A stretch of 64,000 nt of DNA from Streptomyces lincolnensis (GCF_001685355.1 NZ_CP016438.1:8308001-8372000), one strand, 5' to 3'. Positions 35,334 through 45,386 are shown, counted from the stretch's first letter. A program made the numbers and translations. Notes: generated from the letters alone by a model not told the origin.

Positions 35334-37232
35334 GTGCAGCACCCGCACCCCCACCCGGACCCGCGCCCGCGCGGACACCGCAGACGCCGTGTGCTCCTCA
35401 CCGCGCTGACCGCCACCGCGGCCCTGGTCGGCGCCGGCCTCACCACCCTCGCCACCGGTGACACCGCCGAGGCGGCCACCGCCCGCCAGGTCGAGAAGCT
35501 CGACCGCGGTGTCGTCAGCGTGCACACCGACGCCGGCAACCTGGTCAGCTGGCGCTGGCTCGGCACCGACCCGAACGACGTCTCCTTCAACGTCTACCGG
35601 GCCGGCACCAAGGTCAACTCCACGCCGGTCACCGGCTCCACCAACTACTTCCACTCCGGCGGCCCCGCCCAGGCCGACTACACGGTCCGCGCGATCGTCG
35701 GCGGCGTCGAGCAGGCCGACTCCGTCCACGCCGTCCAACTGCGCACCGGCTACAAGGACGTGCCCATCAGCCCGCCCGCCGGCGGCACCACGCCCGACGG
35801 CGTCGCCTACACCTACGAGGCCAACGACGCCTCCGTGGCCGACCTCGACGGCGACGGCGCCCTCGACTTCGTCCTCAAGTGGCAGCCCACCAACGCCAAG
35901 GACAACTCCCAGTCCGGCTACACCGGCAACACATATCTCGACGGCGTCAAGCTCGACGGCACCCGCCTGTGGCGCATCGACCTGGGCCGCAACATCCGCT
36001 CCGGCGCGCACTACACGCAGTTCCAGGCGTACGACTACGACGGCGACGGCAAGGCCGAGGTCGCCGTGAAGACCGCCGACGGCACCCGGGACGGCACCGG
36101 CGCGGTCATCGGCAGTTCCTCCGCCGACCATCGCAACTCCTCCGGCTACATCCTGTCCGGCCCCGAGTTCCTGACCATGTTCAACGGCCAGACCGGCAAG
36201 GCCATGCAGAGCGTCGACTACGTCCCGGCCCGCGGCACCGTCTCCTCCTGGGGCGACAACTACGGCAACCGCGTCGACCGCTTCCTCGCGGGCACCGCCT
36301 ACCTGGACGGCTCCCGCCCGTCGGTGATCATGGCCCGCGGCTACTACACACGCTCGGTCATCGCCGCCTGGGACTGGCGAGGAGGCGCCTTCACCCGCCG
36401 CTGGACCTTCGACACCTCCTCCTCCACCAACACCGGCAAGGGCTACGACGGCCAGGGCAACCACAGCCTGTCGATCGCCGACGTCGACGCCGACGGCAGG
36501 GACGAGATCGTCTACGGCGCCATGACCGTGGACGACAACGGCTCCGGGCTGTGGACGACGAAGCTCGGCCACGGCGACGCGGGCCACGTCGGCGACCTCA
36601 ACCCCTCCCGGGCGGGCCTGGAGTACTTCAAGGTCTCGGAGGACTCCAGCAAGCCCGGCTCCTGGATGGCGGACGCGCGCACCGGCCAGATCCTCTGGCA
36701 GACCGCCTCCGGCGCCGACAACGGCCGCGGTGTCGCCGCCGACATCCACGCCGGCAGCGCGGGCGCCGAGGCCTGGTCCGCCTCCGACACCACCCTGCGC
36801 TCCGCGACCGGGGGCTCCCTCGGCCGGGAGCCGTCCAGCATGAACTTCCTGTCCTGGTGGGACGGCGACACGGTCCGCGAACTCCTCGACGGCACCCGTA
36901 TCGACAAGTACGGCACCTCGGGCGACACCCGCCTGCTGACCGGCTCCGGTGTCCACTCCAACAACGGCACCAAGGCCACACCGTCCCTGTCCGGCGACAT
37001 CCTCGGCGACTGGCGCGAGGAGGTCGTCTGGCCGACGTCGAACAACACGGCCCTGCGCCTCTACTCGACGCCGGTCGAGACCGGCACCAAGATCACGACC
37101 CTGCTGCACGACACCATGTACCGCACGGCCCTGGCCTGGCAGAACACCGCCTACAACCAGCCGCCGCACCCGAGCTTCTTCATCGGCAACAACATGCCGA
37201 CGGCTCCCCGCCCCACCGTCTTCACCCCTTGA
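35334..37232 (+). CDS. Secreted rhamnogalacturonan endolyase (PL11, YesW type)
   Basis: A 632-residue protein with a twin-arginine-rich signal peptide (RRRRVLLTALTATAALVGAG, cleavage near AEAATA). The mature protein is the eight-bladed PL11 propeller with calcium-binding DxDGDG repeats (VADLDGDGALDF, YDYDGDGKAEV, VDADGRDE) and the terminal LHDTMYRTALAWQNTAYNQPPHPSFFIG block. It cleaves rhamnogalacturonan I by beta-elimination outside the cell. No CBM is attached. The GTG start follows AGGAGG. It converges with the xyloglucanase gene across a 16-bp hairpin. Confidence 0.93.
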   Translation: MQHPHPHPDPRPRGHRRRRVLLTALTATAALVGAGLTTLATGDTAEAATARQVEKLDRGVVSVHTDAGNLVSWRWLGTDPNDVSFNVYRAGTKVNSTPVTGSTNYFHSGGPAQADYTVRAIVGGVEQADSVHAVQLRTGYKDVPISPPAGGTTPDGVAYTYEANDASVADLDGDGALDFVLKWQPTNAKDNSQSGYTGNTYLDGVKLDGTRLWRIDLGRNIRSGAHYTQFQAYDYDGDGKAEVAVKTADGTRDGTGAVIGSSSADHRNSSGYILSGPEFLTMFNGQTGKAMQSVDYVPARGTVSSWGDNYGNRVDRFLAGTAYLDGSRPSVIMARGYYTRSVIAAWDWRGGAFTRRWTFDTSSSTNTGKGYDGQGNHSLSIADVDADGRDEIVYGAMTVDDNGSGLWTTKLGHGDAGHVGDLNPSRAGLEYFKVSEDSSKPGSWMADARTGQILWQTASGADNGRGVAADIHAGSAGAEAWSASDTTLRSATGGSLGREPSSMNFLSWWDGDTVRELLDGTRIDKYGTSGDTRLLTGSGVHSNNGTKATPSLSGDILGDWREEVVWPTSNNTALRLYSTPVETGTKITTLLHDTMYRTALAWQNTAYNQPPHPSFFIGNNMPTAPRPTVFTP

Positions 37233-37237
37233 GGAAG

Positions 37238-37273
37238 CCGAGGGCGTATGCCGTCTCCGGCATACGCCCTCGG
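37238..37273. terminator. Perfect 16-bp bidirectional hairpin terminator
   Basis: CCGAGGGCGTATGCCG (37238-37253) and CGGCATACGCCCTCGG (37258-37273) form a perfect 16-bp stem with a TCTC loop between the two convergent stops (37232 and 37282). Confidence 0.9.
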
Positions 37274-37281
37274 AAGCGGGG

Positions 37282-39924
37282 TCAGGCCACCGTGCAGCTC
37301 TGGTCACCCAGCTTGAACGCGGTCGGTTTCGCGTTCGTCCCCGACGAGTTCCCCGTGAAGCCGAAGCTCACGGACGAGCCCGCGGCCACGTTCCCGTTCC
37401 AGCCGACGTTCTTCGCCGTCACCGTCGAACCCGACTGCGCTGCCTCGGCGTTCCACGCCTGGGTCAGCTTCTGGCCGTCGGTGAAGGACCAGGCCAGGGA
37501 CCAGCCGTTCCACGGGCTGGTGCCGGTGTTGGTGACCTGCACGTCCGCCTGGAAGCCGCCCGACCACTGGCTGGCGACCTTGTACGTCACCTTGCAGGCA
37601 CCGGCCGGGTCGGGCCCGGGACCCGTGGTGCCGCCGTCGGAGCTGTCGCCGTAGATCACCCCGCGGCCGTTGGTCGACACGTACACCCGGCCGTACACCC
37701 GCGGGTCGCCGGTGATGGCATCGCCGGTCCAACCCCACTGGTGGGCGTCGTCGTTGATGCGCGTCCAGGTCGCGCCCTTGTCGGTGGAGCGGAAGATGCC
37801 ACGCACTCCGGCGATCTTCGCGCTGGTGTAGAGCGTCTGGTAGGAGGCGCCGGGTGCCGCCTTGCCGAAGCCGACGGTGTCGGCCTGCTCGACGTTCGAC
37901 AGCTTCGTGAAGCTGGTGCCGCCGTCCGTCGAGTGCCACAGGCCGTACGCCCCGTCGCTCGCGCCGCCCGCCAGCCAGACGTCGCCCTTCCCGCCGGGCA
38001 GCGCCTTGAAGCGGACGCTGTCACCGCTGGGCAGCCCCGTCGCCGGTGACTCCTTGAACGTCGCGCCGCCGTCCGTACTGACGTAGAACTTCCCGGACTT
38101 GAAGCCGTAGAAGGTCTTCGGGTCGACCCGGTCGGACTCGACGAGCGCGCCCGCCGGGATGCCGCTGGAGGCGGTCCAGGACGAACCGAAGCCCGTCGTG
38201 TGGTGCACGCCCGCGCCGGTGGGACTCCACACGAAGCGGCTGCCGTCGGCCGCCGCCGCGACCGTGCCGCCGCCGCTGACGCCCGACGGGTCCGTCCCGG
38301 CGAACCAGTTGGCGCCGTTGTCGGTCGAGAAGGCGATGTGCGGGCCCGAGTCGAGGTTGCCGACCCGGACGACCGTGCCGGGGTTGGACTCGGCGAAGTC
38401 CAGGCTGGTGGTCGTGGTGAAGTTCGGCTGGGTGAACATCATCGACGGCACCTTGGTGAGATCGGTGTGCCGGAACCCGCCGATGTCACCGAGGGCGCTG
38501 AGCAGCGGGGCCCCGGACGGGGGAGAGGCGAGATCGAGGACCGCGGTCTCCTCCAGGCCCTGCACCATCGGCTTGATGGTGAACTGGCTTCCGCCGTCCC
38601 AGTTCCCCAGGTTCTCCGTGCCGTAGATCGTCGCGCCCGTGCCGTACATCATCCGGTTGGAATTGAACGGGTCGATCTCCAGTGCCTCCGTCATCCAGCC
38701 CAGTTTCGGGCTCTGTTCCGGCGGCGACGGGTTCGCGCCCCAGGTCAGCCAGGGCGAGGACGACACGTCCATGGTGTAGCGGTTCGCACGGGTGGGGTAC
38801 GACGTGTAGTCCCATGCCTTCGTCCAGGTCGCACCGCTGTCCTTGGAGCGGAAGATCTGGGTGTCCGGCCACCAGGAGCTGTAGGCGGTGGCCATGACGG
38901 TCCCCGGGTTCTGCCGGTCCACGGTCAGCCCGCTGAAGCCGTAGTAGGTGTCCGCCTCGGCGACCGGACTGATGTCGGTCCAGGTCCCGGTCGCGGTCGC
39001 GTACCGCCACAGCCGGCCCTTGCCGCCGTCGTACGGCCCGCCCTTGTCGCTGTAGGCGAGGTACAGATAGCCGTTCTCGGCGTCCAGGACCCCCTTGTGG
39101 GCCAGGTACCCGGTCGGCTGTCCGGCGAGCCTGCTCCAGGTCGCGCCCCCGTCCGTCGAGCGGTACACCGCGTTCTGGAGGTCGGCGACCCCGACGTAGA
39201 CCGTCCGGGTCGCGCTGCCCGCGGTGCCGGTGGACTCGTCGAAGGTGACCCAGGAGATGCCCTGGTTGTCGCTGGAGTACCCGCTGGTGTCGGAGGGGTC
39301 CGCCACGTAGTTGCCGACGTTGGGGAAGTTCGTCACCTGCGACCAGGTGGCCCCGGAGTCCGTGGACCGCCACAGCCCCTTGCCGCTGGGCGCGCCCAGA
39401 TACAGCACGCTGTTGCGGTTCGGGTCGACGGCGAGCCGCTCGCCCATGCCCCGGCCGGGCATGTTGCCGCCCAGCTTGAACGGCAGGTCGGTCTTCTGCC
39501 AGGTCGCGCCCCGGTTCGAGGACCTCAGGATCGCCCCGTTGCCGGGGTCCCAGCTGTTGGTGTAGGTACCGGCCGCCACGTACACCTTGTTCGGATCCAC
39601 CGCGTCGGAGGCCAGGCCCACCACGCCCGTGTGCCCCCAGTCGTCCCAGCCGACCGAGTCCAGCAGCGGTGTCCAGGTTTTCGTCGACTCCTGCCAGCGG
39701 TAGGCGCCGCCGATGTCGGTGCGGGCGTAGGCGAGGTTCTTCTCACTACGGTTGAAGACGATGCCGGGGACGAAGCCCCCGCCGTCGATACGCGCGTTCT
39801 TCCAGGTGTAGGTGTCGGCGGCGAGGGGCGCCGGCGCGCTCGGCGCGGCCAGCACGGGCGGGGTGCCCGCGAGCAGACCGGCCGCGAGGGCGAGCACGGT
39901 CGTGAGGATGCGGGTTCTTCGCAC
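37282..39924 (-). CDS. Secreted xyloglucanase (GH74) with C-terminal CBM2
   Basis: An 880-residue protein with a signal peptide (RRTRILTTVLALAAGLLAGTPPVLAA). The two seven-bladed propellers of GH74 follow, beginning WKNARIDGGGFVPGIVFN and YARTDIGGAYRW (likely catalytic Asp) with several Asp-box repeats (STDSGATW, STDGGATW), then a Gly/Pro linker (TTGPGPDPAGA) and a CBM2 (about 780-880: CKVTYKVASQWSGGFQADVQVTNTGT). It hydrolyses xyloglucan, a plant hemicellulose, outside the cell. The GTG at 39924 follows AAAGGA. A LacI-type palindrome lies 33 nt upstream of the start. Confidence 0.93.
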   Translation of the reverse strand: MRRTRILTTVLALAAGLLAGTPPVLAAPSAPAPLAADTYTWKNARIDGGGFVPGIVFNRSEKNLAYARTDIGGAYRWQESTKTWTPLLDSVGWDDWGHTGVVGLASDAVDPNKVYVAAGTYTNSWDPGNGAILRSSNRGATWQKTDLPFKLGGNMPGRGMGERLAVDPNRNSVLYLGAPSGKGLWRSTDSGATWSQVTNFPNVGNYVADPSDTSGYSSDNQGISWVTFDESTGTAGSATRTVYVGVADLQNAVYRSTDGGATWSRLAGQPTGYLAHKGVLDAENGYLYLAYSDKGGPYDGGKGRLWRYATATGTWTDISPVAEADTYYGFSGLTVDRQNPGTVMATAYSSWWPDTQIFRSKDSGATWTKAWDYTSYPTRANRYTMDVSSSPWLTWGANPSPPEQSPKLGWMTEALEIDPFNSNRMMYGTGATIYGTENLGNWDGGSQFTIKPMVQGLEETAVLDLASPPSGAPLLSALGDIGGFRHTDLTKVPSMMFTQPNFTTTTSLDFAESNPGTVVRVGNLDSGPHIAFSTDNGANWFAGTDPSGVSGGGTVAAAADGSRFVWSPTGAGVHHTTGFGSSWTASSGIPAGALVESDRVDPKTFYGFKSGKFYVSTDGGATFKESPATGLPSGDSVRFKALPGGKGDVWLAGGASDGAYGLWHSTDGGTSFTKLSNVEQADTVGFGKAAPGASYQTLYTSAKIAGVRGIFRSTDKGATWTRINDDAHQWGWTGDAITGDPRVYGRVYVSTNGRGVIYGDSSDGGTTGPGPDPAGACKVTYKVASQWSGGFQADVQVTNTGTSPWNGWSLAWSFTDGQKLTQAWNAEAAQSGSTVTAKNVGWNGNVAAGSSVSFGFTGNSSGTNAKPTAFKLGDQSCTVA

Positions 39925-39956
39925 GGGAGGGTCCTTTCCGGATGTGGGGAGAGGGG

Positions 39957-39970
39957 GGTAAGCGCTTTCC
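39957..39970. promoter_or_regulatory. LacI-family-like palindrome GGTAAGCGCTTTCC upstream of the xyloglucanase
   Basis: The sequence centres on AAGCGCTT, an inverted repeat typical of LacI-family operators, and lies 33 bp before the GTG. It shares the AGCGCT core with the CebR box but differs in the flanks, so it may answer to another sugar-responsive repressor. Confidence 0.45.
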
Positions 39971-40111
39971 ACATGACGCGAAAGGCGCCGGGCGACCCCC
40001 AGTGCGGGAGGGGGCCGCCCGGCCGGTCGGCCCCGCCGTCAGGTGGCGGGACCACGTACGCGGAGCCTTCAAGCGGTTCCGCGAGAGAGACGGTGCCCGG
40101 AGGGCCCCGTC

Positions 40112-40140
40112 AGGGGCGCGGGGAACTGCGCTACCAGCCC
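40112..40140. repeat. Interspersed CGCGGGGAACTGCG repeat, copy 2
   Basis: AGGGGCGCGGGGAACTGCGC followed by TACCAGCCC repeats the element found at 15961. It lies downstream of the GH48 cellulase and upstream of the GH74 gene. Confidence 0.55.
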
Positions 40141-40192
40141 AAACGGACCCGCAGTCAAGAACACCGCCTTCTCGCGGAGCGCTTCGCGGGGG

Positions 40193-43111
40193 CTATTCGA
40201 GAAGCTCCGCGTACGAACCCATGGCCAAGGCGATGTCCGCCTGAGCCCAGAACCGGTGATAAGTGAACGACGGCACCGCACCGCCCGCGAGATACGCCTC
40301 GATCTTCGACCAGGCCGGGTCGTCCTCGTAGAACGACCGGATGGAGTCGAAGGTCGACGACGAGTTGATCGCGTCACCGTTCGGCATCGTCCCGGTCCAG
40401 CCGCTCGGCACGGACACCGGGTCGTCGAACCGGTTGTAGTCCGCCCGGTTCTCCGGCACCGCGACACCCAGAGCGTCCTGGTGGTTGTCCCACATACCGT
40501 CGAGAAGAGCCTTGGCGGTGGAGGCCGCCTGGGTGTCTCCGGACCGGTCCGCGTAGTACGTCAGGGTCTTGGCGTACGCGGCGGCCACACCGACGTCGTT
40601 GGTGTAGTCGGCGACGGTGACGTGAAGTCCGCTGTTGGAGCCGGGACTTGACGCGTTCCAGGTGTCGGGCTGGCCCGACCACTGGAGGGTCGACGGGATG
40701 CGGAAGGTGCCGTCCGGGTTGATCGTGGTGTGGGCCAGGGCCCAGTCGACCCACTTGTCGAGGACGACCTTGGCGTCGGCGTCACCCGTCTGCTGGTAGT
40801 ACTCGGCCACCCGCTCCATCGACCAGGCCTGGAAGCCGAACCACTGGTTGGACGGCGGGTCGTGGTAGACGGGCTGCTGGTCGTAGTACATGCCGTAGAA
40901 CGTCGACTTCCCGGCCGGCGGGGTCGCGTACCGGCCCGCCCAGCTGTTGGTCGCGCCGCCCGCGATGCCACCCTCGTTCGACTGGAGCCAGCGGTAGAAC
41001 TCCAGCTGCCGGTCGAGCGACTTGGCCCAGTCCGCCTGCCCTGTCGCCGACTTGGGCTTCAGGTCGGCGTAGGAGCTGAGGGCGTACGCGGCCAGCGGGT
41101 TCTGGTAGCCGCCGTGCGCGTGGCTGGAACCGATGCGCCAGGACCAGCCCGCCGAGGTGTCGGTGGCGCCGCCCCAGGCGTAGTACCAGGACATCAGGTA
41201 CATCGAGGCGTCCTTGCCGGTGCCCGCCGGGCAGGCGGACGGACCGACGCAGTTGCCGATCTTCTTGAAGTACTTGTCGTACATCGAGTAGCGCAGGTAG
41301 TCGCCCATCTTCGCGGCCTTGCCCACGGTCGCGGAGATCTCGCCGCCCTTGCCCTGTGCGTCGGCCCACTTGTCGGCCCAGTACGCGGCCTGCACCGCAC
41401 GGGCGTCGGCGTCCGGGGCGTTGGTGAACTTCCACTGCTTGGCGTAGGAGGCGTCACCGGTGAACAGGTCCAGATAGCCGTTCTTGCCGCCGTACTTGAA
41501 GGCGTCGCAGGTCGGCTGCGGCACCGTCTCCCACACCGACTCCTGCGCGCCGCGCTGGAAGGTGTTGATGTACGACGGGCCGGTGTCCGTCGGGCCCGCC
41601 TCGCACTTGCCCGGCGAGTTGCCGTAGCCGTAGATGTTGTCGACATCCTGGAGCCAGTGCATGCCGTAGATGTCGTCCGTGCCGTAGGCGCTCTTCAGCT
41701 CACCGGCGATGGGGTCCCTGCCGACCGGGACCGACGTGTCGAGCGGCGCCGGGTACTGGTTCGGGGTGTCCAGCTCGGGCGCGTAGGTCGCCGGCTTCGA
41801 GGCGTTGTAGAAGGAGTTGGTCGGCTGGTCGGCGCGGGTGGGGATCATGTACTTCTCCATGATCTCCCAGGCGCCGTTGAACCGGGTCCAGTCGCCCGTG
41901 ACCTTGCCGTACATGGCCTGCAACCACAGGAGGTAGCTGTAGGCCTCCGACGTGGTCTCGTGGCCGTGGTCCGGAGCCTCGACGATCAGCGTCTCGACCG
42001 AGTGGTAGGGGATGCCCTCGGGTGAGAAGTAGCCGTTCGCCGGGTTGGTGATCTTGCCGTACATCTCCAGGAACCGGGCGTCGTACTCGCCCGCCGCGGC
42101 GATCTGGGTGACCGTCACCGTCGACTTGGCGTGTCCGGTGGCCGTCGAGTCGAAGGTGGCCGCGCCGCTGCCGGAGGCGTTGGCGGTGATGGTCACCCTC
42201 TGCGCGGTGTTCCAGTTCGACGGCGTGAAGGTCAGCGAGGCCCCGCCGGTCACCGACAGGCCCGTGTTGCCGCCGCTGCGGGCGGTCGTCACGGTCACGT
42301 TGGCGGACGGCTGGGTCGACAGCTTCACGTCGAAGGTGCCTGTCTTGCCCTGCTGCACGGCCAGCTGGTTGGTCGAGGCCACCACGGCGGGACCCGAGGC
42401 GACGGTGATGCCGACCGGTGTGGACGACGCGGAGGCGCCGAGGCTGTCGTACGCCTTGGCGACCAGTGAATGGCTGCCCACGGTCAATCCAGAGGCGGAG
42501 AGTGAGTAGGGCGAGCTCGTGTCCGTGCCGAGCAGCGTGGTGTCGTCGTAGAACTCCACCTTGCTGATCGTCGCGCCGTCGGCCGCCGCGGCCGTTGCCG
42601 CGAGCGGGACCGCGCTGCCCTGGGTGTAGACGGCGCCCGCCGCCGGGCTGGTCAGCACGGCGATGGGGGGTTGGTGGGCGCCGTTGCACGCGGTGCCGTT
42701 GACCGAGAAGGCGGTGGGCGCGGTGTTGGTGCCGCTGTAGCTGAACTGTGCGCCGGTGGAGACGGCGGCGCCGGCCGCGATGGTGGCGTTGTGCGCGGCG
42801 TTGCGCACCGAGATCGCCTGACCCGACTGGGACCAGGTGCCGTTCCAGCCGGTGCCGGAGAGCTTCTGGTTGCCGGTGTAGCCGTATGCGAGGTTCCAGC
42901 CGGCGATGGTGTCCGTGCCGCGGTTGGTGATCGTCACATCCACCGTGAAGCCGGAGCCCCAGTCGTTGGTCTTGTAGTCGACGCTGCACTGAACTGCGGC
43001 TGCCTGTGCGGGAGTTGAACCCGTACTGAGCATCGTGAACGGAAGTGCGAGGGCCGCCGCGACAGCGGTCCACAAGCGCCGGACAGACCGGCGTCTCGTT
43101 CTGGGGGGCAT
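40193..43111 (-). CDS. Secreted reducing-end cellobiohydrolase (GH48) with N-terminal CBM2
   Basis: A 972-residue protein: signal peptide (1-38, [20 protein letters not shown]), CBM2 (about 40-142, [24 protein letters not shown]), Ig-like domain (148-238, [18 protein letters not shown]), a second beta domain (242-336), and the GH48 catalytic domain (340-972) with the acid Glu389 in [22 protein letters not shown]48 enzymes release cellobiose processively from cellulose reducing ends and are key exocellulases in cellulolytic actinomycetes. It diverges from the GH6 gene; a promoter TTGACC-N17-CACTAT (43194-43199/43171-43176) is directly followed by a perfect CebR box. Confidence 0.95.
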   Translation of the reverse strand: MPPRTRRRSVRRLWTAVAAALALPFTMLSTGSTPAQAAAVQCSVDYKTNDWGSGFTVDVTITNRGTDTIAGWNLAYGYTGNQKLSGTGWNGTWSQSGQAISVRNAAHNATIAAGAAVSTGAQFSYSGTNTAPTAFSVNGTACNGAHQPPIAVLTSPAAGAVYTQGSAVPLAATAAAADGATISKVEFYDDTTLLGTDTSSPYSLSASGLTVGSHSLVAKAYDSLGASASSTPVGITVASGPAVVASTNQLAVQQGKTGTFDVKLSTQPSANVTVTTARSGGNTGLSVTGGASLTFTPSNWNTAQRVTITANASGSGAATFDSTATGHAKSTVTVTQIAAAGEYDARFLEMYGKITNPANGYFSPEGIPYHSVETLIVEAPDHGHETTSEAYSYLLWLQAMYGKVTGDWTRFNGAWEIMEKYMIPTRADQPTNSFYNASKPATYAPELDTPNQYPAPLDTSVPVGRDPIAGELKSAYGTDDIYGMHWLQDVDNIYGYGNSPGKCEAGPTDTGPSYINTFQRGAQESVWETVPQPTCDAFKYGGKNGYLDLFTGDASYAKQWKFTNAPDADARAVQAAYWADKWADAQGKGGEISATVGKAAKMGDYLRYSMYDKYFKKIGNCVGPSACPAGTGKDASMYLMSWYYAWGGATDTSAGWSWRIGSSHAHGGYQNPLAAYALSSYADLKPKSATGQADWAKSLDRQLEFYRWLQSNEGGIAGGATNSWAGRYATPPAGKSTFYGMYYDQQPVYHDPPSNQWFGFQAWSMERVAEYYQQTGDADAKVVLDKWVDWALAHTTINPDGTFRIPSTLQWSGQPDTWNASSPGSNSGLHVTVADYTNDVGVAAAYAKTLTYYADRSGDTQAASTAKALLDGMWDNHQDALGVAVPENRADYNRFDDPVSVPSGWTGTMPNGDAINSSSTFDSIRSFYEDDPAWSKIEAYLAGGAVPSFTYHRFWAQADIALAMGSYAELLE

Positions 43112-43157
43112 GTGCTGGTTCCTCCTTGCGGCTCGGAGAAGTCAAGGCTTGAACCAG

Positions 43158-43171
43158 TGGGAGCGCTCCCA
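43158..43171. promoter_or_regulatory. Perfect CebR box (TGGGAGCGCTCCCA) for the GH48 gene
   Basis: The 14-bp palindrome equals the CebR operator consensus known from Streptomyces cellulose and cello-oligosaccharide genes. It abuts the -10 of the predicted GH48 promoter, where a bound repressor would block transcription until cellobiose or cellotriose is present. Confidence 0.9.
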
Positions 43172-43290
43172 TAGTGGGGACGGGGGTGGAAGGGGTCAAG
43201 ATGCTTGAAGAGTCGAAAAGATTCGATTGTCGGGGCCCGCGAAAGTCAAGTGACTCCTCTGTTCTTTGCCGTCACTTGGCGCTAGCTTCG

Positions 43291-43314
43291 TTGACACCAG
43301 TGGGAGCGATTCCA
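43291..43314 (+). promoter_or_regulatory. GH6 promoter -35 with overlapping near-perfect CebR box
   Basis: TTGACA (43291-43296) is a perfect -35 box. TGGGAGCGATTCCA (43301-43314) matches the CebR consensus at 12 of 14 positions and fills the -35/-10 spacer. It is oriented towards the GH6 cellulase, whose start is 290 bp further on, so the transcript would have a long leader. Confidence 0.75.
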
Positions 43315-43361
43315 TCAGTCGACGCGTCCGTCACGACGCGCTGATCTGCAAGGAGTCGCTC

Positions 43362-43391
43362 ATGCGACACCCCCGCGTTCAGTACTTTTAG
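43362..43391 (+). CDS. Possible 9-codon leader peptide (MRHPRVQYF) in the GH6 leader
   Basis: An ATG at 43362 with AAGGAG (43350-43355) 6 nt upstream opens a frame MRHPRVQYF ending in TAG at 43389-43391. It lies about 40 nt downstream of the predicted GH6 transcript start and 213 nt before the GH6 ATG. It could be a regulatory upstream ORF; beyond the stop the same frame encodes a hydrophobic run (ALFGFSVATVLGVSG), so it might alternatively be the relic of an old signal-peptide gene. Confidence 0.4.
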   Translation: MRHPRVQYF

Positions 43392-43603
43392 CCGTCGCCG
43401 GCGCGGCCTGCCCTCTTCGGGTTTTCGGTGGCGACGGTCCTCGGGGTGTCCGGCACCAGCTCCCGACGCCCGGCATGCGCCACCCCCTCTCCCGGGCCTC
43501 GGCGGCGAGCACCTTCCTCGGCTCCTTGTCCGTCCCCGATCAGCGGTCATGACGGCACGCCCGAAACGGTCAGCTACCCGCAACCGAGAAGGAACCCGCA
43601 CTC

Positions 43604-45310
43604 ATGAGTCGTACCAGAACCGCGATGCTCGCCGCCCTGGCGCTGGTCGCCGGGGCTTCCGGGACGGCGTTCGCCGTCGTACCCGGCGACGTCGGCGTCG
43701 CCGCCGTCCCGTGCACCGTCGACTACAAGGTGCAGAACCAGTGGGGCACCGGCTTCACCGCCGCCGTCACCGTCACCAACAACAGTGCGGCCAAGACGAG
43801 TTGGTCGCTGAAGTGGTCCTACGCCGGAAACCAGAAGGTCACCAGCGCCTGGAACGCCAAGGTCAGCCAGAGCGGCACCGCCGTCACCGTCGGCAACGAG
43901 ACCTACAACGGCACGCTCGCCACCGGCGGTTCGGCCAGTTTCGGCTTCCAGGGCAGTTACACCGGCACCAACGCGATCCCGGCCACCTTCACCCTCGACG
44001 GCGTGACCTGCAACGTCGACGGCGGCGGCGGACCCACCGACCCGCCGGACCCGACCGGACCGAAGGTCGACAACCCGTACAGCGGCGCCAAGGTGTACGT
44101 GAACCCGGAGTGGTCCGCGAAGGCCGCCGCCGAACCGGGCGGCAGCCGCATCTCCAACCAGCCCACCGGTGTCTGGCTGGACCGGATCGCCGCCATCAAC
44201 GGTGTCAACGGCGGTATGGGACTTCGCGCCCACCTCGACAAGGCCCTGGAGCAGAAGGGCTCCGGCGAACTCGTCGTCCAGCTGGTCATCTACAACCTGC
44301 CCGGACGTGACTGCGCGGCCCTCGCCTCCAACGGCGAGCTCGGCCCGACGGAGATCGACAAGTACAAGACGCAGTACATCGACCCGATCGCCTCGATCCT
44401 CGCCGACCCCAAGTACGCCGGGCTGCGGATCGTCAACACCATCGAGATCGACTCGCTGCCCAACCTCGTCACCAACACCGGCAGCCGCCCCACGGCCACC
44501 CCGCAGTGCGACGTGATGAAGGCCAACGGCAACTACCAGAAGGGCGTCGGCTACGCCCTGAACAAGCTGGGTGACGCACCCAACGTCTACAACTACATCG
44601 ACGCCGGCCACCACGGCTGGATCGGCTGGGACGACAACTTCGCCCCCAGCGCCGCCCTGTTCAAGGAGGCGGCGACCACCGAGGGTGCCACCGTCAACGA
44701 CGTCCACGGCTTCATCACCAACACGGCCAACTACAGCGCCCTGAAGGAGAACAACTTCACCATCAACGACTCCGTGGGCGGCAAGTCGGTCCGTGAGTCG
44801 TCGTGGGTGGACTGGAACCGGTACGTCGACGAGCTGTCGTTCGCCCAGGCGTTCCGCAACCAGCTGGTGACGACCGGCTTCAACTCCGGCATCGGCATGC
44901 TGATCGACACCTCCCGCAACGGCTGGGGCGGCACCGCCCGGCCCGCCGGACCGGGAGCGCTGACGGACGTCAACACCTATGTCAACGGCGGACGTTACGA
45001 CCGCCGGATCCACATCGGCAACTGGTGCAACCAGTCCGGGGCCGGCCTCGGTGAGCGCCCGCAGGCCAACCCGGCCACCGGGATCGACGCGTACGTCTGG
45101 ATGAAGCCTCCGGGCGAGTCCGACGGGTCGAGCCAGTTCATCGAGAACCCCGAGGGCAAGGGCTTCGACCGGATGTGCGACCCGACCTACACGGGCAACG
45201 CGCGCAACGGGTTCAACCTGTCCGGCGCGCTGCCCAACGCGCCGATCTCCGGGCACTGGTTCTCGGCGCAGTTCCAGGAGCTCATGAAGAACGCGTATCC
45301 GGCGCTGTGA
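43604..45310 (+). CDS. Secreted cellobiohydrolase (GH6) with N-terminal CBM2
   Basis: A 568-residue protein: signal peptide (1-~24), CBM2 (about 35-137, PCTVDYKVQNQWGTGFTAAVTVTNNS), a short Gly/Pro/Thr linker (139-153) and a GH6 catalytic domain (155-568) with the acid Asp236 in YNLPGRDCAALASNGE and the NTIEIDSLPNLVTN block. GH6 exoglucanases attack cellulose from non-reducing ends, complementing the divergent GH48 reducing-end enzyme. Regulation is probably by CebR through the box at 43301. AGAAGGAA precedes the ATG. Confidence 0.95.
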   Translation: MSRTRTAMLAALALVAGASGTAFAVVPGDVGVAAVPCTVDYKVQNQWGTGFTAAVTVTNNSAAKTSWSLKWSYAGNQKVTSAWNAKVSQSGTAVTVGNETYNGTLATGGSASFGFQGSYTGTNAIPATFTLDGVTCNVDGGGGPTDPPDPTGPKVDNPYSGAKVYVNPEWSAKAAAEPGGSRISNQPTGVWLDRIAAINGVNGGMGLRAHLDKALEQKGSGELVVQLVIYNLPGRDCAALASNGELGPTEIDKYKTQYIDPIASILADPKYAGLRIVNTIEIDSLPNLVTNTGSRPTATPQCDVMKANGNYQKGVGYALNKLGDAPNVYNYIDAGHHGWIGWDDNFAPSAALFKEAATTEGATVNDVHGFITNTANYSALKENNFTINDSVGGKSVRESSWVDWNRYVDELSFAQAFRNQLVTTGFNSGIGMLIDTSRNGWGGTARPAGPGALTDVNTYVNGGRYDRRIHIGNWCNQSGAGLGERPQANPATGIDAYVWMKPPGESDGSSQFIENPEGKGFDRMCDPTYTGNARNGFNLSGALPNAPISGHWFSAQFQELMKNAYPAL

Positions 45311-45331
45311 CGCTCCGCTTGTAGCTTGCAG

Positions 45332-45369
45332 GGCGGAACTTGTACGGCGGAACTTGTACGGCGGAACAG
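45332..45369. repeat. 14-bp tandem repeat GGCGGAACTTGTAC (2.7 copies)
   Basis: Two perfect copies (45332-45345, 45346-45359) and a partial third (to 45369) follow the GH6 stop by 22 bp. The inverted CGCGGGGAACTGCG element (about 45387-45425) comes next and probably terminates the transcript. Confidence 0.7.
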
Positions 45370-45386
45370 CTGCGGGCCGGTTGGGG

